From: Aphodosoma sp045126975 | Lineage (GTDB): Bacteria > Bacteroidota > Bacteroidia > Bacteroidales > Paludibacteraceae | NCBI GenBank assembly: GCA_045126975.1 | Contig: JBGVPL010000011.1 | Span: 1 to 18,744, forward strand | Direction: 5' to 3' | Length of the DNA: 18,744 nucleotides | Shown: positions 6,323-14,146 of the stretch, in pieces | How positions within the stretch are numbered: position 1 is the stretch's first letter | Layout of the letters: each line of letters opens with the position of its first letter | Notes under the pieces: model-generated | What the model was told of the DNA's origin: nothing | The model's input: the letters and a program-made list of their open reading frames with translations, nothing else | Databases searched by the model: none | Program-made: the position numbers and the translations under genes

Positions 6323-7987
6323 TTATTTTGTTGCATTTTCAAGACGTTTCATCATTGAGAAGATAAACAATGCTGAAATCAAACACAATGCTACAAGAAT
6401 AGTCCACAAAGCCCACAATGGAAGTCCGCCCCAAAGCATACCGATAACGGATACAAGGTAGTTACCAATAGCAGTAGCTGCAAACCAGCAACCCATCATT
6501 GCACCTTTAAGTTTTGGAGGCGCAACTTTCGATACAAACGAAATACCCATTGGAGAAAGGAACAATTCAGCAAAAGTCAATACCAAATATGTCGAAATCA
6601 AAAGATTTGGAGATGTTTTTTCAACAGCAGCACCTGCAGCCAAAGCATCAGGAGTAGGCAAACCAAGCGAACCAACTGCCATAATAACAAAACCAAGAGC
6701 AGCAATAAACATACCGATACCAATTTTACGAGGAGCCGATGGCTCTTTACCAACCTTAGCCAAAGCACCAAACACAGCCATCGAAACTGGAGTCAATGCA
6801 ACCACAAAGAATGGGTTGAATTGTTGGAAAGTTTGTGGAAGAATATCAACTTTAGCATCGCCAAGTGCAAGATATTGATAAACAACAGCGGCAACAGAAG
6901 CAATTGTAATCACTGCAGCAATCACTTTGCTCTTAGCTTTTTCTGATTGGAAAATTGCAAACAAACCATAAACAGCAATAACAATAAGGACAAGATTCCA
7001 GATATTGAAACCAATACGGCTGAAACCTTCAGCAAAAGGCAAAGTATAATCACGGGCAAAAAATGTGAGAGTCAAACCATTTTGGTGGAATGCCATCCAG
7101 AAGAAGATAACCACAGCAAACACAAGCATAAGAGCAGTGATACGAGCTTTTGTTTGAGCTGGTGTAAGCTCTTGATATGCCGCTTGATTGCCAGAAGCAG
7201 CAGCTTGTTTAGCGTTAACATCGGCATGTTTGAACCAAGGACGGAAACCAAGATAGATACCCATTGAAAGCACAAGCGAAACACATGCTACAGCAAAGCC
7301 CCAGTGGTAAGCACCATAGAGTTCAGTAATATACAAATTTGCAAAAGCAGTAAGGTCGCCTGTAAACGCAGCTTGTTGAGAAGCAAGTTCTGCAAGACGG
7401 TCAGCAACAGTCATATCTCCAGCAAGGTATTTATGACAGAGTTCTGGAATCGCACCATCATAAGAGAGTTGAGCTTTAGCCATAAAATACTCAGTGATTT
7501 TAGTAGCAGCAGTAGGTGCAAACATAGAACCAATGTTGATAGCCATGTAGAAGAGAGAAAAAGCAGAATCGCGTTTTGATTGATACTCAGGAGCATCATA
7601 AAGATTACCCACCATTACCTGAAGGTTACCTTTGAAAAGACCTGTACCAAGGGCAATCAAAAACAATGCACCAAACATTGCAATTTTACCATCAACGCCA
7701 TTAGAAGCAGGGATAGCAAGAGCTACATAACCCGCAAACATGACGATGATACCTGTAACTACCATTTTACCATAGCCAAATTTATCAGCCAAAATACCAC
7801 CTACTAAAGGTAAGAAATAAACTAAAGCCAAGAAGCCAGCAAAGATGTTAGAAGTGGCAACAGCAGAGAAGCCGAATTTAGCTTGCAAGAAAAGAGTAAA
7901 GATAGCAAGCATGGTGTAGTAACCAAAGCGTTCGCCAGTATTAGCCAACGCCAAAGCATAAAGTCCTTTTGGTTGTCCTTTAAACAT
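6323..7987 (-). CDS. POT/PTR2 family peptide transporter, second paralogue
   Basis: The 554-residue membrane protein is a paralogue of the downstream transporter. It shares MFKGQPKG, NTGERFGYY (16-24), FFWMAFHQNG and ELFLSPMGISFVSKVAP. The first Glu of ExxER is again replaced by Asn. Compared with the 517-residue copy it carries an extra hydrophobic segment near the middle (around WNLVLIVIAVYGLFAIF and IAAVITIASVAAVVYQY), as in POT members with two additional helices between the N and C bundles. Di- or tripeptide uptake is likely, with a different substrate range as the probable reason for keeping two copies. I see no convincing -33/-7 pair upstream; TAGTTTG at 8031-8037 is off by one in spacing. 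Confidence 0.93.
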   Translation of the reverse strand: MFKGQPKGLYALALANTGERFGYYTMLAIFTLFLQAKFGFSAVATSNIFAGFLALVYFLPLVGGILADKFGYGKMVVTGIIVMFAGYVALAIPASNGVDGKIAMFGALFLIALGTGLFKGNLQVMVGNLYDAPEYQSKRDSAFSLFYMAINIGSMFAPTAATKITEYFMAKAQLSYDGAIPELCHKYLAGDMTVADRLAELASQQAAFTGDLTAFANLYITELYGAYHWGFAVACVSLVLSMGIYLGFRPWFKHADVNAKQAAASGNQAAYQELTPAQTKARITALMLVFAVVIFFWMAFHQNGLTLTFFARDYTLPFAEGFSRIGFNIWNLVLIVIAVYGLFAIFQSEKAKSKVIAAVITIASVAAVVYQYLALGDAKVDILPQTFQQFNPFFVVALTPVSMAVFGALAKVGKEPSAPRKIGIGMFIAALGFVIMAVGSLGLPTPDALAAGAAVEKTSPNLLISTYLVLTFAELFLSPMGISFVSKVAPPKLKGAMMGCWFAATAIGNYLVSVIGMLWGGLPLWALWTILVALCLISALFIFSMMKRLENATK

Positions 7988-8075
7988 AATTTTTTTTGTT
8001 TTTTAGTTAATATTTGATTTAATTGGATTTCAAACTATTTTCTAGAAATTTTAGACTATCTAGAGGTTCTTGATT

Positions 8076-9215
8076 TTATAGAGATTGTGCATTAATAAAT
8101 GGGTTGGCATACATTTCGAGGAGTTTGTGCCAAAGGTATTCTTCATCTTTATTTGGAATATTGATTTTGGCAAGTTGCCCACGAAGATATTTTTCTGCCA
8201 TTGCACGTTCTTCTTGAGTATCAACATTAGCATATTTAGTATTACCAGTCAATTGTTCATACGCCCAACGATTGATTGGGTAGATTTGATATGCTGAGTG
8301 AATTTGATGGTCACACAAAGCACATACCGCAACTGCTTGGTCTTTCTTATTCATACCACTTGCAGCAATTTCATCAAGTTGAGAATTGATACTTGGTGTG
8401 AAAGCATAATGCACACGACCCTTCCATCCCATAATACCAGTCTGCATACTCAACACATCATCAGCTTTTGTCTTCTTATAATCGGCATTATCACGCTTAA
8501 GTTGGAACTCTGCTGCTTTGAGATAATCACAAGGGTCGAACTCGTATGAAATCGATAGAGGACAAATATTCAAAGCCTTTAAATTCTCGATGAAATCGGC
8601 TTTTCCTGACAAAGCCAACATCTTAATAAGGCTCTCTTGAGTGCGGTCGTTAGAATCCTTAGCACGACCTTCACGCTGAGCAATCCACACATTCACACCC
8701 TTCTCTGTTATAGCATAACGAATATAACTACTAAGCTGCATAAACGACTTAGCCATATCACGAGGAGTAAGTCCACGTTTAACAATAAAACAACGATTTA
8801 ATCGAACTAAAGTACGTATCCACTCTGTCGCCAAAAGATTATCGCCAATAGCAATTTCGCAAGTATTGCCTATAGTGCGCATCAACGAAAGCGACAAAAG
8901 AGCTGGGTCCATTACAATATCACGGTGATTACTCAAAAAAACTGCGGTTTCATCGGTAATATTTGCCTCTCCCGAAACAGTCAACGACGTTGCTGCTTTC
9001 GAAATCAAAGCCTCAAGAATAGGACGAATTACAATAGTTTGAAACTCCACTGAATTAGAAAAACCCTTACCCGATTGAGCTATTTGAGCTAAATCAACCA
9101 TTGGAAAATACGTTTTCATAAGATGCATGAAGGATTCATCTTGCATCAATTCGAGCAATTTTTCGCCGATTTCATCGTTATTACAAGGACGAATATCCTC
9201 AAATTCAATATTCAT
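8076..9215 (-). CDS. PlsC-like glycerophospholipid acyltransferase
   Basis: The 379-residue protein contains FLSNHRDIVMD (93-103), GDNLL, VRLNRCFIVKRG and WIAQREGRAKDS, in the order of the acyltransferase blocks of the PlsB/PlsC superfamily (catalytic His97; the QREG segment takes the place of the usual FPEG/EGTRS block). This is the larger Bacteroidales form annotated as 1-acyl-sn-glycerol-3-phosphate acyltransferase or plain acyltransferase; a role in membrane lipid synthesis is likely, the exact substrate uncertain. The spacing His-x5-Asp (97 to 103) differs from the usual HX4D. The start codon at 9215 lies in a heptad array that links it, at 16 bp, to the upstream LolD-like gene, so the two are probably cotranscribed. 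Confidence 0.85.
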   Translation of the reverse strand: MNIEFEDIRPCNNDEIGEKLLELMQDESFMHLMKTYFPMVDLAQIAQSGKGFSNSVEFQTIVIRPILEALISKAATSLTVSGEANITDETAVFLSNHRDIVMDPALLSLSLMRTIGNTCEIAIGDNLLATEWIRTLVRLNRCFIVKRGLTPRDMAKSFMQLSSYIRYAITEKGVNVWIAQREGRAKDSNDRTQESLIKMLALSGKADFIENLKALNICPLSISYEFDPCDYLKAAEFQLKRDNADYKKTKADDVLSMQTGIMGWKGRVHYAFTPSINSQLDEIAASGMNKKDQAVAVCALCDHQIHSAYQIYPINRWAYEQLTGNTKYANVDTQEERAMAEKYLRGQLAKINIPNKDEEYLWHKLLEMYANPFINAQSL

Positions 9216-9247
9216 AATTTTTAATTTTTAATTATTCATTATTAATT
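9213..9247. repeat. Heptad array across the lolD/acyltransferase junction
   Basis: Units CATAATT, TTTAATT, TTTAATT, ATTCATT, ATTAATT keep a 7-bp period. The array includes the ATG of the acyltransferase gene and the last codons and TAA of the LolD-like gene (INNE then stop). Confidence 0.75.
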
Positions 9248-9888
9248 ACCCCATCTTTCATACGAACTATACGGTCGGAGATAGAAGCAAGTTCTTCATC
9301 GTGAGTTACAATCAAGATAGTCTGTCCGAAAGTATCACGCAAATCAAAGAACAGACGGTGCAATTCGGTACGATTTTGAGAGTCGAGACTACCTGACGGC
9401 TCATCGGCAAGGATGATTTCAGGCTTATTGATAAGCGCACGAGCCACAGCCACACGTTGCTTTTCGCCTCCTGAAAGTTCTGAAGGCTTATGATTACGGC
9501 GTTCACTAAGTCCTAAATATTCTAACAATCGGCGCGCCTCTTTACGAGCATCTGCCATTGCAGAGCCACCAATTAAGGCGGGCATCATCACATTCTCTTC
9601 TGCGGTGAATTCTGGCAAAAGTTGATGAAACTGAAACACAAAACCTATGTGCTGATTACGAAAAGCCGAAAGTTTACGCTCATTGAGCTGTAACACATCA
9701 GTGCCATTAAGGAGCACAGAACCTGAATTAGGACGGTCGAGAGTACCTACTATCTGCAAAAGAGTAGTCTTCCCTGCCCCACTTGGTCCCATAATACTCA
9801 CTATCTCACGCGGTGCAATATGAAGATTGACTCCCTTGAGGACTTCGAGGGAATCATAGGATTTGTGTATATTAGTTATTTGTATCAT
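9232..9888 (-). CDS. lolD: LolD-like ABC transporter ATPase
   Basis: The 218-residue nucleotide-binding subunit has Walker A GPSGAGKTT (34-42), Q-loop Gln86, signature LSGGEKQ (138-144), Walker B IILADEP (158-164) and His196. FQFHQLLPEFTAEENV is typical of LolD, the ATPase that drives release of lipoproteins from the inner membrane to LolA, but MacB/FtsE-like relatives are close and no LolC/E partner is in view. The last residues (VINNE) are encoded by a heptad array, so the native C terminus may have been replaced. It lies between tcdA and the acyltransferase gene, all reading the same way. Confidence 0.85.
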   Translation of the reverse strand: MIQITNIHKSYDSLEVLKGVNLHIAPREIVSIMGPSGAGKTTLLQIVGTLDRPNSGSVLLNGTDVLQLNERKLSAFRNQHIGFVFQFHQLLPEFTAEENVMMPALIGGSAMADARKEARRLLEYLGLSERRNHKPSELSGGEKQRVAVARALINKPEIILADEPSGSLDSQNRTELHRLFFDLRDTFGQTILIVTHDEELASISDRIVRMKDGVINNE

Positions 9889-9892
9889 ATCT

Positions 9893-9941
9893 TAGTAGCA
9901 AGTAAAGAGTAGCGAGTAACGAGATAGTCGCCCTTACGGGC
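9893..9941. repeat. Heptad array plus small hairpin between tcdA and lolD
   Basis: TAGTAGC, AAGTAAA, GAGTAGC, GAGTAAC, GAGATAG (9893-9927) keep a 7-bp period. Immediately after it, GCCC (9930-9933) and GGGC (9938-9941) pair around TTAC. The rest of the 93-bp gap has no recognisable signal. Confidence 0.75.
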
Positions 9942-9981
9942 AATTGAATAGATTCTATAGACTCCATAAAGAACTACCAAA

Positions 9982-10704
9982 TTATTTTATCAACTGTTGG
10001 ATGACATGAGAAGCGAGACAACAACCAAAAATAGCAGGCATATAACTAACCGTACCTACATTGGATTTTTTGTTTTGTTCGCCTTCGGTGATTTCAACAC
10101 GCTCGCGTGCTACTACTTCGGCTGAATAAACTACAGTAATTCCTTTACGTACACCTAATTTGTGTAAGCGTTTACGCACCATACGAGCCAACTTGCAATA
10201 GTCAGATTTTGAGATATCATCAATCTTAACTTGCGTAGGGTCGAGTTTGCCACCAGAGCCCATACTGCTCGCAATCGGAATATTGCGCTCAACAGCTTGG
10301 TGCAACAGATATACCTTTGGAGCAAGCGTGTCAATAGCATCTATCACATAATCATACGGCTCACTTTCGAGTACTTCGATAGTGCGCTCATCACGCAAAT
10401 ATTCCCGAATTAATCGGAGTTTTACATCAGAATTTATATCTAAAAGACGCTCGGCAAGCACCTCCACTTTGGGACGACCAACGGTAGATTGAAGAGCTAT
10501 GAGTTGACGATTGCGGTTAGTGTCATTGACAACATCGCCATCAACCAAAGTAAGCCTACCCACACCTGCACGTACAAGCATCTCTGCGGCATACGCCCCT
10601 ACACCTCCTACGCCAACAACCAATACATTGGCCTGAGAAAGCTTATTGATTGCCTCCTCGCCAAACATAAGTATGGAGCGTTCTTTCCACAATTCATAAT
10701 TCAT
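9982..10704 (-). CDS. tcdA: TcdA, t6A tRNA dehydratase (ThiF/E1-like)
   Basis: TcdA (CsdL) uses ATP to convert t6A37 of tRNA to the cyclic hydantoin form ct6A. The 240-residue protein has the nucleotide-binding GVGGVG (31-36), LVDGD (53-57), TNRNRQ (62-67), the VIDAIDTL block and SMGSGGKLDPT, all in the order expected for TcdA rather than ThiF or MoeB, and it lacks the zinc-binding CxxC pairs of those enzymes. The first five residues, MNYEL, are translated heptad repeat (AATTCAT-type on the other strand); an in-frame TGA two codons upstream of the ATG fixes the start at 10704. It sits downstream of the CHR transporter pair. Confidence 0.92.
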   Translation of the reverse strand: MNYELWKERSILMFGEEAINKLSQANVLVVGVGGVGAYAAEMLVRAGVGRLTLVDGDVVNDTNRNRQLIALQSTVGRPKVEVLAERLLDINSDVKLRLIREYLRDERTIEVLESEPYDYVIDAIDTLAPKVYLLHQAVERNIPIASSMGSGGKLDPTQVKIDDISKSDYCKLARMVRKRLHKLGVRKGITVVYSAEVVARERVEITEGEQNKKSNVGTVSYMPAIFGCCLASHVIQQLIK

Positions 10705-10725
10705 AATTCACAATTCATAATTATT
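10691..10725. repeat. Heptad array containing the tcdA start codon
   Basis: AATTCAT, AATTCAT, AATTCAC, AATTCAT, AATTATT show an exact 7-bp period. The ATG used by tcdA (10704-10702) and its next four codons lie inside the array. Confidence 0.88.
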
Positions 10726-10733
10726 GTTACACT

Positions 10734-11270
10734 TTAATAAATTATGAGCCCAAGCATGGCGGCACAAAGTATCATTACGATAGGACTGATTTTAAGCCAT
10801 TTGGTAGCAATAAATGCCGCAATAAGAATAAGCCAAGCAGTCCAATCTTTATAACCTTCGCCAAAAGTTTCCTCAGTAATAAGCAATAAAGCAGCAGCGA
10901 CAATGAGTCCGATTACGGTAGGACGCAATAGAGCCATAACACTTTCGATGCGCTTATTGTTCTTCATTTTTGCCATAAAAGTAATCAAAAGCATCATTAT
11001 GATGAACGATGGCAAAACAAGAGCAAATGTTGCAATAGCAGAGCCAAGGGCATTGCCCGTAGCAAGATAACCTGCGTATGTTGCACAATTTATGCCAATT
11101 GGACCAGGAGTTATTTGACTAACCGCCACCATATTAGTGAATTCCGATACCGTAATCCACCCATAATGCTCAACAACCTCGAACTGTATCAACGACAACA
11201 TGGCCGCTCCGCCACCAAAGCCGAACAAGCCTATCTTAAAGAATGTTATGAATAATTCTAAATAAATCAT
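10734..11270 (-). CDS. Chromate transporter (CHR) half, second gene
   Basis: The 178-residue membrane protein belongs to the chromate ion transporter family (short-chain form; one CHR domain). It shows FGFGGGAAML near the N terminus and SQITPGPIGIN, then several hydrophobic helices. Short-chain CHR proteins normally occur as adjacent pairs that form a heterodimer; the partner is at 11374-11904. Chromate export is known for some family members, but in an anaerobic Bacteroidota the natural substrate may be another anion such as sulfate. The gap to the partner is 103 bp and filled by heptad arrays; the gap to tcdA is 29 bp. Confidence 0.9.
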   Translation of the reverse strand: MIYLELFITFFKIGLFGFGGGAAMLSLIQFEVVEHYGWITVSEFTNMVAVSQITPGPIGINCATYAGYLATGNALGSAIATFALVLPSFIIMMLLITFMAKMKNNKRIESVMALLRPTVIGLIVAAALLLITEETFGEGYKDWTAWLILIAAFIATKWLKISPIVMILCAAMLGLIIY

Positions 11271-11272
11271 TC

Positions 11273-11307
11273 GAGTTGAAAATTGAAAATTGAAAGTTGA
11301 AAGTTTT
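11273..11307. repeat. Heptad array GAGTTGA-type between CHR genes
   Basis: GAGTTGA, AAATTGA, AAATTGA, AAGTTGA, AAGTTTT keep the 7-bp period. It begins three bases upstream of the start of the 10734-11270 gene. Confidence 0.88.
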
Positions 11308-11345
11308 TCAGCCTGACAGCTAATTTAACGTAACACAATAAATCC

Positions 11346-11394
11346 CTGTTCCTTATTCCTTGTTCCCTATTCCTTACTCCCTACTCCTTATTTT
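11346..11394. repeat. Heptad array TTATTCC-type overlapping the end of the first CHR gene
   Basis: Seven units (CTGTTCC, TTATTCC, TTGTTCC, CTATTCC, TTACTCC, CTACTCC, TTATTTT) keep an exact 7-bp period. The final residues IRSRE and the stop codon of the 11374-11904 gene are encoded inside it. Confidence 0.9.
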
Positions 11395-11904
11395 GACTGC
11401 TAATCCGAAGACTATTACAGCGAGAATAATCCAAATCGGAGATACACCTAAAAGCCAAATCAACAGAGCAGAAACAATTGGAATCCAAATAGTTTTTATT
11501 GTGATTTTTGCAGTTTTAGCAAGTTTGAATACTGGCACTGCGATAAGAGCAATGACGGCTGGACGGATTGCACGAAAGGCTTTACGGACATACTCATTAT
11601 CTTGAAATTGGTTAAGGAACATAGCAAATAGAAGTATCGCCAAAAACGAAGGCAACCCTGCTCCTAAAGCACTAACAACCGCGCCACGCTTACCAGCTAC
11701 CTTCTCGCCTATAAGAATCGAAATATTCATAGCCAAAATGCCAGGTGCTGTTTGTGCAAGCACAACCATATCAAGAAAATCCTCGGCAGACACCCAATTG
11801 CGTTTTGTTACAACTTCAGCCTCGATTATAGGCAACATGGCATAGCCTCCACCAATGGTGAAAGCTCCTATTTTCATAAACGAAGTGAAGAGTTGCCAAA
11901 GCAT
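11374..11904 (-). CDS. Chromate transporter (CHR) half, first gene
   Basis: The short-chain CHR protein (176 residues from the ATG at 11904) shows FTIGGGYAMLP and AQTAPGILAMN, aligned with FGFGGGAAML and SQITPGPIGIN of the partner gene. I chose ATG 11904 over the in-frame TTG at 11931 because a TACTTTTG promoter box covers that TTG. The C terminus ends in IRSRE encoded by heptad repeats; the native end may have been replaced. It is the first gene of a probable unit CHR-CHR-tcdA-lolD-acyltransferase. Substrate is uncertain, as for its partner. Confidence 0.9.
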   Translation of the reverse strand: MLWQLFTSFMKIGAFTIGGGYAMLPIIEAEVVTKRNWVSAEDFLDMVVLAQTAPGILAMNISILIGEKVAGKRGAVVSALGAGLPSFLAILLFAMFLNQFQDNEYVRKAFRAIRPAVIALIAVPVFKLAKTAKITIKTIWIPIVSALLIWLLGVSPIWIILAVIVFGLAVKIRSRE

Positions 11905-11928
11905 AACAATCCCAATATAAAAACCATG

Positions 11929-11960
11929 CAAAAGTACGAAAAGTTTTTAATATCTGCAAT
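11929..11960 (-). promoter_or_regulatory. Promoter of the CHR unit
   Basis: On the minus strand ATTG (11960-11957, one mismatch to TTTG) is followed by 20 bp and TACTTTTG (11936-11929). The start would be near 11922, about 18 nt before the ATG at 11904. Confidence 0.75.
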
Positions 11961-11991
11961 AAATAAAACCCATTATTTTTTGCAACAAATA

Positions 11992-12023
11992 TTTGCTCAT
12001 TTCAAAAAAAATTGCTACATTTG
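11992..12023 (+). promoter_or_regulatory. Promoter of gyrB
   Basis: TTTG (11992-11995), exactly 20 bp, then TACATTTG (12016-12023) is a full -33/-7 match. The AT-only leader contains a palindrome (TATTTTAT at 12046-12053, ATAAAATA at 12056-12063). It is divergent from the CHR promoter, with about 30 bp between the two -33 elements. Confidence 0.85.
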
Positions 12024-12082
12024 TAAGTTAAAAAGCCATTCTATTTATTTTATAGATAAAATATTAAAATTCAATAAATTAT

Positions 12083-14041
12083 ATGACAGAAGAAGCTAAA
12101 AATAGTGCCGCAAAAGAGTACGGCGCAAGTAGTATTCAAGTGCTTGAGGGTCTTGAAGCCGTACGTAAACGTCCATCAATGTATATTGGCGACACTAGTT
12201 CCAAAGGTTTGCACCATTTGGTTTATGAGGTAGTTGATAACTCTATTGACGAAGCCCTTGCGGGATATTGTACTGATATACAAGTTAGTATAAATAAAGA
12301 TAATTCGATAACTGTAGCTGATAATGGTCGTGGTATTCCTGTTGATATGCACGAAAAAGAGGGTCGCTCGGCTCTCGAAGTAGTTATGACCGTATTGCAC
12401 GCTGGTGGTAAGTTCGATAAAGGTTCATATAAAGTATCTGGTGGTCTTCACGGTGTAGGTGTAAGTTGTGTGAATGCACTTTCGACAGACCTTCACGTTG
12501 AGGTGCGTCGTGGTGGCAAATTGTATGTACAAGATTATAAACGTGGAGTGCCTCAATATAGCGTAAAAGAGGCAGGTGAGGCTACTACTACGGGTACGAC
12601 TGTTACATTCCATCCAGACCCTGAAATATTCTCGGAAACCGTATATCAATATCATATTTTGGCAGCCCGCCTTCGTGAATTGGCATTCTTGAATGCAGGT
12701 ATTCACTTGACTATCACAGACTATCGTGTAGAGAATGAGGGTGATGAGCCTAAATCGGAACACTTCCACTCGGAAGAGGGTCTTCGTGAGTTTGTTCAAT
12801 ATATCGACTCAAGCCGCGAAGCATTGATTCCTCATGTAATTCACATTAACACAGAGAAATACGGTACACCTGTAGAAATTGCGATGGTGTATAACACTTC
12901 ATATTCGGAAAATCTTCACTCGTACGTAAATAATATTAACACAATTGAGGGCGGTACTCACGTATCAGGTTTCCGTCGCGCGTTGACTCGTACGCTTAAA
13001 AAATATGCAGAAGATAGCAAATTGCTTGATAAAGTGAAAGTTGAGATTTCGGGCGATGACTTCCGTGAAGGTCTTACTGCTGTAATTTCAGTAAAAGTAG
13101 CTGAGCCACAATTTGAGGGTCAAACTAAAACAAAACTTGGTAATAGTGAAGTAATGGGTATGGTTGACCAAGCTGTAGGTGAAGCACTTAGCAACTACCT
13201 TGAAGAGCACCCAACAGAAGCGAAAACTATCGTTCAGAAAGTGATACTTGCTGCAACTGCACGTAATGCAGCTCGTAAAGCGCGCGAAATGGTACAAAGA
13301 AAATCGCCACTTTCGGGAGGTGGATTGCCAGGTAAATTGGCTGACTGCTCAAGCCGTGATGCTTCGCAATGCGAATTGTTCCTCGTCGAGGGTGATTCTG
13401 CTGGTGGTTCAGCTAAATCAGGTCGCGACCGCCACTATCAAGCTATTTTGCCTTTGCGTGGTAAGATTTTGAACGTAGAAAAAGCAATGCAACATCGTGC
13501 TTTTGAGAGCGAAGAAATCAGAAATATCTATACTGCACTTGGTGTAACAATCGGTACAGAAGATGATTCAAAAGCGTTGAATATGAGCAAACTTCGCTAC
13601 CACAAAGTAATCATCATGACCGATGCCGACGTGGATGGTGCACACATTGCTACATTGATTCTTACATTCTTCTTCCGTTACATGAAAGAGATGATTGAAA
13701 ACGGATATATCTATATTGCAACTCCACCACTCTACCTCTGCAAAAAAGGTAAAGTGCAACAATACTGCTGGACTGAAGACCAACGCTTGCGCTTCATCGA
13801 AGAGTATGGCGGTGGAAATGAGGGAGCTATCACTCAACAACGCTACAAAGGTCTTGGTGAGATGAACGCAGAACAATTGTGGGAAACTACAATGAACCCT
13901 GAAAATCGTACTCTTCGCCAAATCACTATCGAAAATGCAGCTGAGGCAGACCAAATCTTCTCAATGTTGATGGGTGATGAAGTGGGTCCTCGTCGCGAAT
14001 TTATCGAACAAAATGCAGTTTATGCTAATATTGACGCATAA
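12083..14041 (+). CDS. gyrB: DNA gyrase subunit B
   Basis: GyrB is the ATPase subunit of DNA gyrase, which introduces negative supercoils. The 652-residue protein has the GHKL ATPase motifs VVDNSIDEA (50-58), DNGRGIPVD (80-88) and GGLHGVG (120-126), the TOPRIM motifs EGDSAGG (436-442) and DADVDGAH (from 514), and the C-terminal QRYKGLGEM block. Length fits the short GyrB form without the extra domain of gamma-proteobacteria. ParE is the main alternative; the high similarity to GyrB and the position before dnaN favour gyrase. It has its own promoter. A heptad array follows three bases after the stop, and no strong terminator is visible before dnaN. Confidence 0.95.
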   Translation: MTEEAKNSAAKEYGASSIQVLEGLEAVRKRPSMYIGDTSSKGLHHLVYEVVDNSIDEALAGYCTDIQVSINKDNSITVADNGRGIPVDMHEKEGRSALEVVMTVLHAGGKFDKGSYKVSGGLHGVGVSCVNALSTDLHVEVRRGGKLYVQDYKRGVPQYSVKEAGEATTTGTTVTFHPDPEIFSETVYQYHILAARLRELAFLNAGIHLTITDYRVENEGDEPKSEHFHSEEGLREFVQYIDSSREALIPHVIHINTEKYGTPVEIAMVYNTSYSENLHSYVNNINTIEGGTHVSGFRRALTRTLKKYAEDSKLLDKVKVEISGDDFREGLTAVISVKVAEPQFEGQTKTKLGNSEVMGMVDQAVGEALSNYLEEHPTEAKTIVQKVILAATARNAARKAREMVQRKSPLSGGGLPGKLADCSSRDASQCELFLVEGDSAGGSAKSGRDRHYQAILPLRGKILNVEKAMQHRAFESEEIRNIYTALGVTIGTEDDSKALNMSKLRYHKVIIMTDADVDGAHIATLILTFFFRYMKEMIENGYIYIATPPLYLCKKGKVQQYCWTEDQRLRFIEEYGGGNEGAITQQRYKGLGEMNAEQLWETTMNPENRTLRQITIENAAEADQIFSMLMGDEVGPRREFIEQNAVYANIDA

Positions 14042-14043
14042 TA

Positions 14044-14085
14044 AAATTGAGAATTGAGAATTGAGAATTGAGAGTTGAAAATTAC
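14044..14085. repeat. Heptad array GAATTGA-type between gyrB and dnaN
   Basis: AAATTGA, GAATTGA three times, GAGTTGA, AAATTAC run without interruption at a 7-bp period, starting three bases after the gyrB stop. The remaining 60 bp before dnaN is AT-rich, with only a weak TAACTTTC at 14095-14102. Confidence 0.9.
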
Positions 14086-14146
14086 TTGTTATATTAACTT
14101 TCACATTTCAAATTATAAGATTATTAATTTTTAAACTATAGAATAT

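Noticed and set aside
7988..8075. TCTAGA inverted repeats as a terminator or operator
   Set aside because: The two TCTAGA sites are each self-palindromic and the stem between them is short with no T-run; no promoter pair with correct spacing was found either.
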